A stretch of DNA of 64,000 bases from Carettochelys insculpta (lineage: Eukaryota > Chordata > Testudines > Carettochelyidae). The notes under the pieces are model-generated. The model made no database searches. It saw only the letters and a program-made list of their open reading frames with translations, and had not been told where the DNA came from. A program made the translations under genes and the position numbers. How positions within the stretch are numbered: position 1 is the first letter of the stretch; each line of letters starts with the position of its first letter. Of the stretch, positions 58,861 through 64,000 are shown piece by piece. The stretch spans positions 38,187,501 to 38,251,500 of the forward strand of contig NC_134150.1 in NCBI RefSeq assembly GCF_033958435.1. Direction: 5' to 3'.

Positions 58861-59045
58861 AAAATAAAAATAGATGCAGAACACTTTATTTACCAGCAAC
58901 AGTAGTACTGTACACTGTAAACTTACACTGTATTTGCTGTACTTTTTTGTATTATGCAGTACTTATGGAAAACATAACTAAAATTTACTTATGGTTAAAA
59001 TACCAGTTATCTGAGAGTTCTGGATGATAGAATGCTGGGCATGAA
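58861..59045. mobile_element. Tigger-like right-end remnant
   Basis: 'accagttatctgagagttct' followed by 'ggatgatagaatgctgggc' resembles the end region of a Tigger-like element. The other end is not found. Confidence 0.35.
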
Positions 59046-59226
59046 AGAATTTATCATATTTGGATTCTAGCTTTAACTCACTACCTCATTTGGCAATAAG
59101 GCAAAGAAAGACTGGTCATGATCCCCTGACAGCTATTTGTGACCTCCTGCGATGTTTTGAGGATCATTCAGACCAGCACCGCTTTTATGCAGCACAGCTT
59201 TGTTTGTGGGTTGGCTACTGGTCTGA

Positions 59227-59862
59227 GGGCTACTACTTCAAGATAATTCTCAGAAGATCAATAACAGAACACCTCTTGTCATTAGCTATAGCCCCCAACT
59301 CAAACCCCTGCAATGCATCATTAAAAACCCACAACCTATTCTAGATCATGATGCTACACTCCAGAAGGCACTAGGTGACAGGCCTGTCCTCTCCTATAGC
59401 CAGCCTCCTAACCTAAGAAAGATTCTCACTAGCAATCATGGGCTACACCACAGTACTACTAATCCTGGGACTTTTCCTTGCAACAAACCCCACTGCTAAC
59501 TTTGTCCACATATTTATTCTGGGGATACCCTCACTGGACATAACCATGTTGGTTACAATATCAAGGGCACATTCTTGTGCTATTTGAGCAACATTATATA
59601 TGCCATTATGTGTTAACAATGCCATGCCACTAAGCACATTGGACGGACTGGGCAACACCTTCACCAAAGAATAAATGGACACAGAGCAGACATTAGGAAC
59701 CTCAGTACACATAAGCCAGTCAGTGAACACTTCAATGGAGTGGGCCATTCTGTTAAAGACCTGAAAATTTGTGTCCAAGAACAAAGAGAATTTAAAAACA
59801 GATTACAGTGAGAAAGTTGTAAATTGTAATTCAGATTCAGATTCAACACATTAATACATGGT
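59227..59862 (+). pseudogene. Penelope-like element ORF, C-terminal part with GIY-YIG-like domain, decayed
   Basis: One reading frame runs from about 59227 with only two internal stops. It reads NNRTPLVISYSPQLKPL, then RPVLSYSQPPNLRKILTSN, NPGTFPCNKPHC, NIKGTFLCYLSNIIYAI, HIGRTGQHLHQRINGHR and THKPVSEHFN, followed by GHSVKDLKICV. This order (pre-GIY linker, cysteine motif, 'YIG-TGQ-R-R-GH', 'P--EHF') is that of the GIY-YIG endonuclease end of Penelope-like retroelements. The YIG tyrosine is replaced by His, and stops occur before and inside the domain. The reverse transcriptase part is absent. The ORF is followed by its 3' region, split by Harbinger copy 3. Confidence 0.78.
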
Positions 59863-60559
59863 AGCCGTGTCTACATGTGCACGCTACTTCGAAGTAGCGG
59901 CACTAACTTCGAAATAGCGCCCATCACGGCTACACGCGCCGGGCGCTATTTCGAAGTTAACTTCGACGTTAGGCGGCGAGACGTCGAAGTCGCTAACCCC
60001 ATGAGTGGATAGGAATAGTGCCCTACTTCGACGTTCAACGTTGAAGTAGGGACCGCGTAGTCGTTGCGCGTCCCGCAACTTCGAAATAGCGGGGTCCGCC
60101 ATGGCGGCCATCAGCTGAGGGGTTGAGAGACGCTTTCTCTCCAGCCCCTGCGGGGCTCTATGGTCACCGTGGGCAGCAGCCCTTAGCCCAGGGCTTCTGG
60201 CTGCTGCTGCAGCAGCTGGGGATCCATGCTGCAGGCACAGGGTCTGCAACCAGTTGTCGGCTCTGTGGATCTTGTGTTGTTTAGTGCAACTGTGTCTGGG
60301 AGGGGCCCTTTAAGGGAGCGGCTTGCTGTTGAGTCCGCCCTGTGACCCTGTCTGCAGCTGTGCCTGGCACCCTTATTTCGATGTGTGCTACTTTGGCGTG
60401 TAGATGTTCCCTCGCAGCGCCTATTTCGATGTGGTGCCGCGCAACGTCGAAGTTGAACATCGACGTTGCCAGCCCTGGAGGATGTGTAGACGTTACTCAT
60501 CGAAATAGCCTATATAATAATAAGCTATTTCGATGTAGGCTTCACGTGTAGACGTAGCC
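59863..60559 (+). mobile_element. Internal-deletion Harbinger derivative, copy 3
   Basis: This 697-bp element has the Myb-side end AGCCGTGTCTACATGTGC and the transposase-side end 'cacgtgtagacgtagcc', with an exact 3-bp duplication GGT (59860-59862 and 60560-60562). About 300 bp match the Myb side and about 380 bp the transposase side of copies 1 and 2. Nearly everything between is deleted. It splits the 3' region of the Penelope remnant, which reads 'aatacatggtatgaacagag' when the element is removed. It is non-autonomous. Confidence 0.9.
60183..60227 (-). pseudogene. Truncated transposase start in copy 3
   Basis: ATGGATCCCCAG opens a frame MDPQLLQQQPEALG followed by a stop. It corresponds to the MDPQQQ start in copy 2, with the polyglutamine shortened, and ends at the deletion junction. 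The promoter-like near-palindrome at 60301-60320 upstream is kept. Confidence 0.7.
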
Positions 60560-60562
60560 GGT

Positions 60563-60892
60563 ATGAACAGAGACATCAGTTACCTCACACATTACAGAGA
60601 CTGCTTCCCCTCCTTTGATACTCATAATTATCTCAGGCATGACACTTCACATCCTCTATCTGCCACCTACTTCAGTCTTATGTACTTGATTTGTCAGTTT
60701 TTATTGCAAATTTTATTTGGCCCTCTGTACTTATGAATGCCAGTCTATATTGGAAATGAGATTGATCTGATGAAGTGGGTCTGTCCCGAGAAAGCTTATC
60801 ACTGAACAAATCATTTTGTTAGTCTTTAAAGTGCTACATTTCTGCTGTTTTGTTTTGTTGGAGTACAGACAAACATGGCTACCTCTCTTTTA
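60563..60892 (+). mobile_element. 3' region and tail of the Penelope-like element
   Basis: This continues the remnant after the Harbinger insertion. The last 120 bases, 'gatgaagtgggtctgtcccg', 'ttgttagtctttaaagtgct' and 'aacatggctacctctct', are the tail shared with the dispersed copies at 2136, 17.4, 20.3 and 31.1 kb. The connection of ORF and tail is direct in this copy. Confidence 0.65.
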
Positions 60893-62500
60893 TTGGTCTT
60901 ACCATAGTATCTAATACACTCATCACATTTTGTGTATTTATCCTCCAAAGCACTCTGTGAAGTAGGGCACTGCTATGATGCCCAGTGTGTAGTTAGGGAC
61001 CTGAGCCAAAGAAGGTATAAATGACCTGCCCAAGATCATCCAGAACAGGGATGTCAGGCAGAGTTACTGTGATCAGGTAGGCCCTCAGCACTGAACCAAC
61101 CTTCCTTCAGCCCACGTTACAACCAGGACTTAGGTACTGTTGCAAAAATCATAAGGAGCCTTCCATTGTTTCTGAGCTATATCTGTTTCAACAAAATGCT
61201 TCACGACCATCTTCCCAGGTTTCTCAGCTTCCTGTGAAGACCTGAATGCCGGCATTGTTCACCTTAAATACAACAGTATCACAGTAGCCTGCCTCATGAG
61301 ATACATTGCAAGGGCCAATATAGACTGTAGCCAGACCATACTTTATCTTCCACCAAGATTTCCAGAGGGTGAATTTTGATGCTGGTCATAAATTAGTGTA
61401 AGAGCAAAGATCCATATGTAACTTCTTACGGGAGGGAAAAAGCAGAACTTTGTAACAAATTCATTCATGGATGAAAGGACCTCTAGGAGCTGAAACGTCT
61501 TGCCATTTCCTGATTCCTTAATGCCAGGTCTTTGTGAGCCTGCATAAAGACTGTGACAGGCCATTGGTATTAATAGCTCTAAGGCTCTGTATTTCCTGGA
61601 TCCAAATCACTAAAGCAAAAATCCTTCCTGATACTTCCCTAGAGGAAAGGTGGCTTCCTTTATCTCCCCAACCCTACAAGCACATCTGAGCCAGCTAGCC
61701 TGTTAACCTTCTGGACATCCATGTCCTATGGCTGATTTACATGAAATATCTGCCTCTGCTTGGTAGGGTGTGTGTTTCATAGTTACAGCCCAGGGGCTAT
61801 CTCAGGACATGAAATGGTTCTTGCATCTCAGGAGACTGTTCACATCTCAGGAAGGGAAATAGCATTCAGACCTTTTGCCCTGACTGACTTATCATACTGC
61901 TGCTTCTGCCTGAGTTGGGCTTCCTCTAGGGTCTGTTCAGTAAGATCCTTCATCCTGTATAATTATTTCCCCATCCTGATTCTCAACACTGACTTGACAA
62001 GGGAGAGCAGTTCAAAGAATAGGAGAGGTGGATGCCTGTGTTTTTGATCTATTCAGAAGCCTGTATGGGAACTATTTTGAGAAGGTAACTAAATTATTTT
62101 CGGATCACATTATTTTTCCTCGGATTCTAGATGAATGGCCCTGGAGATTTATAGGAATGATGTCCGTGGTGGCATTCCTGTAAGCAAGACACAGGTGAGA
62201 TTGACCCATGAGATACCCTTATGTACTGCAAATGGTCAGTTCTTAGAATATTGGGGCAGATTTTTTTTGTCCACAAAGGAACCTTTGCTCACTTCGTATT
62301 CTACTCCATTATGTCAGTGGGATGGTGAGGTAGTCACTGTGCTAAGGACATGGCAGATTAATCCTGGATGATTAATTTGGGGAAGCAGGACACAAATATG
62401 TTAGAAAATATTGGAATTACTTTGTGGATACTGCCTTCATTTTTTATTATTAATTATTATTATTATTATAGCAGGATGGATGTGCAAAATTTGTTACAGA
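60893..62500. other. Unassigned sequence with an old MIR-like piece
   Basis: About 60945-61090 reads 'actctgtgaagtagggcact' and 'atgacctgcccaagatcatc', the pattern of an ancient MIR/L2-type repeat. A (TTA)n run lies near 62447-62470. No gene is seen. Confidence 0.5.
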
Positions 62501-62673
62501 CAGTGTTCCCTGTAAGCGGAGCACCTGAGCAGCTACCCAGGACAGATTCAGGTTAGCAGAGTGCCCACAGAGGGCAGCACATGTTTGAATTGGTGGTGCA
62601 CATCCAGACATGCTTTGGTGCACATTACAAAATTTATTCCCCCCATGAATAGAAAAAATGAAAGGGAACCCTA
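62501..62673. mobile_element. hAT-like MITE with 8-bp target duplication
   Basis: The left end is cagtgttccctgtaagc and the right end 'aaagggaaccct'. GTTACAGA occurs exactly at 62493-62500 and 62674-62681, one base overlapping the expected right end. The interior matches 1432-1626. Confidence 0.65.
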
Positions 62674-62681
62674 GTTACAGA

Positions 62682-63559
62682 CTTCTAAGGAGATGCTGGC
62701 ACAAGGAAGGGGCAGCAGGGAAATATCCGGGAGGATGCTCACATTTTAGCTGCCTTATGTTTGAGCCCATAGCAAGAGGTCTATGAAGTTATGTCAGACA
62801 GACACACTGAGGCACATGTTTTCACAAAGAGCCAGGTCAGGAGCAGTGCGATAACTTTCTGACTTGTCATTATAATGGAATTGCACTAAATTATGCCTAG
62901 GGTGAATTTATGCTATTGATTATTTTTTCCCACCCTCCCACACGCTGCAGAGGAGTAAAGATTTCTTAGCCCATTCTACTGATGAGTAAACAGAGCTGCA
63001 GTGAGGCTAAGCAATTTATACAAACTCACCTGTTGTGTTACAAGGGGAATCAGGATTAGAACTCAAAGTCCTGGCTCCTACTTATCACCAGCCACAGCAC
63101 TGTGCCACATGGAATGACTAGTGTAAGTATTGGAGATAAAACTACCAAATGGGTGGAATGACATTAGCTCATAGTTTCAAAAATACATAAAAACTGGGCT
63201 TCATATTTTCACACACCAATTTGGAGGGGGCATCTGTTTGTTATGGGGGCTTGATGCCATCTATTCTCAAGTTACAGAGGTTTTTATGATATACAAAAAC
63301 AGGTTCATACAACGCTACTCTGACACACTTATCCTATAGTGATATTCACATCTTGGGCTAGGAGTGTAGTCTACTGTATTTTATTATGAGCAGTATCAAT
63401 CCACATGCCATATCATGTATATATGAAGAAAAATCCTGACGCTGTTGAAGTAAACTCGTAAAAACCTTTCATCCATATAGGTGAGTGAAAATTTTATTGT
63501 GATATCTTGAATCTAAAAAGAAAGACATGTCTAAAACTTACCTTAAAATATTCTCTAAA
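62682..63559. other. Unassigned sequence with an old MIR-like piece
   Basis: About 62950-63110 ('actgatgagtaaacagagct', 'tcaggattagaactcaaagt') is MIR/L2-like. Nothing else is recognised. Confidence 0.5.
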
Positions 63560-63945
63560 GCAGAGTTTCTCAGTCAGGAGTACATGTACCCTTAGTGGTT
63601 CACCAAGGTCTTCCAGGGGGTACATAGACTCATCTAAATATTTGCCTAGTTTTACAACAGCCTACACAAAAAACACTAGTCAAGTGAGTTCAGTCTAAAA
63701 GTTCATTCAGACAATGACTTGTTTCTACAGCTTTGTATGCCTTACACTGATATGTAAGTACAATATTTCTTTTCCAATTCATTTATTTGATAATGCGATG
63801 GTAGAAAGTCAGTAAGTTTTCATTAGTAGTCTTCTGTGATATTCTTGCAGGCTTTTGTAAGTTAGTAGACTTTAAGCGAGGTGTAACTTGGTGGTATGCA
63901 AAATAAATATGACTCCTGAAAAGGGTACAGTAATCTGGAAAAGAT
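63560..63945. mobile_element. hAT-like non-autonomous element
   Basis: 'gcagagtttctcagtcagga', 'ggtcttccagggggtacata', 'tatttgcctagttttacaac' and the right side 'aaagggtacagtaatctgga' match a common turtle hAT family in order. The right end runs close to the end of the window. Confidence 0.65.
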
Positions 63946-64000
63946 GAATGGCATTTGTTTCAAGACCTCAGATGATTTAGGACTATTTTTTTCAGCTGGT

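Overview
This is an intergenic or intronic stretch of a vertebrate nuclear genome, most likely a turtle (Testudines). I infer this from CR1 retrotransposon 3' ends, a tRNA-headed SINE whose tail resembles the CR1 3' end, Penelope-like element tails, and GC-rich Harbinger-type DNA transposons with their hairpin MITEs set in AT-rich unique DNA. I see no convincing host protein-coding exon, tRNA, rRNA or CRISPR. Nearly all genes I can support belong to transposons, and all of them are broken.

The main content is one PIF/Harbinger-type family present three times. Copy 1 (6820-10926) and copy 2 (39731-44431, opposite orientation) are full length. Each carries two convergent two-exon genes: a Myb/SANT-like DNA-binding protein with a C-terminal coiled coil, and a DDE transposase (DDE_Tnp_4/HARBI1-like). 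Copy 3 (59863-60559) is an internal-deletion derivative that keeps both ends and 14 codons plus stop of the transposase gene. Copy boundaries are fixed by terminal inverted repeats (consensus near GGCYRYGTCTACACGTG) and 3-bp target duplications (TCY, TGA, GGT). Two insertions are confirmed because they split a recognisable older repeat: copy 1 a CR1, copy 3 a Penelope-like element. Several ~400-440 bp palindromic MITE families (6.2, 26.1, 30.6, 32.4, 33.8, 34.3 and 50.1 kb) share the same terminal box and short target duplications, so they may be passengers of the same machinery.

The second notable element is a decayed Penelope-like retroelement at 59.2-60.9 kb, with the C-terminal part of its ORF and a GIY-YIG-like domain. 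Its 3' tail recurs as short dispersed copies at 2.1, 20.3, 17.4 and 31.1 kb. Two of those are fold-back structures, and two copies have exact 12-bp target duplications.

Layout: 0-6.2 kb, mostly unique DNA with small old repeats; 6.2-11.1 kb, CR1 split by a MITE and Harbinger copy 1; 11-26 kb, unique DNA with CR1, tail and hAT fragments; 26-35 kb, a dense nest of hAT, MITEs, a LINE RT remnant and Penelope tails; 35-39 kb, mostly unique; 39.2-44.4 kb, a Tigger-like element with a SINE inside, then Harbinger copy 2; 44-59 kb, sparse repeats and a CR1 split by a MITE; 59-61 kb, the Penelope remnant split by Harbinger copy 3; 61-64 kb, hAT MITEs and old MIR-like sequence. Family names come from remembered consensus patterns, not from a database search.
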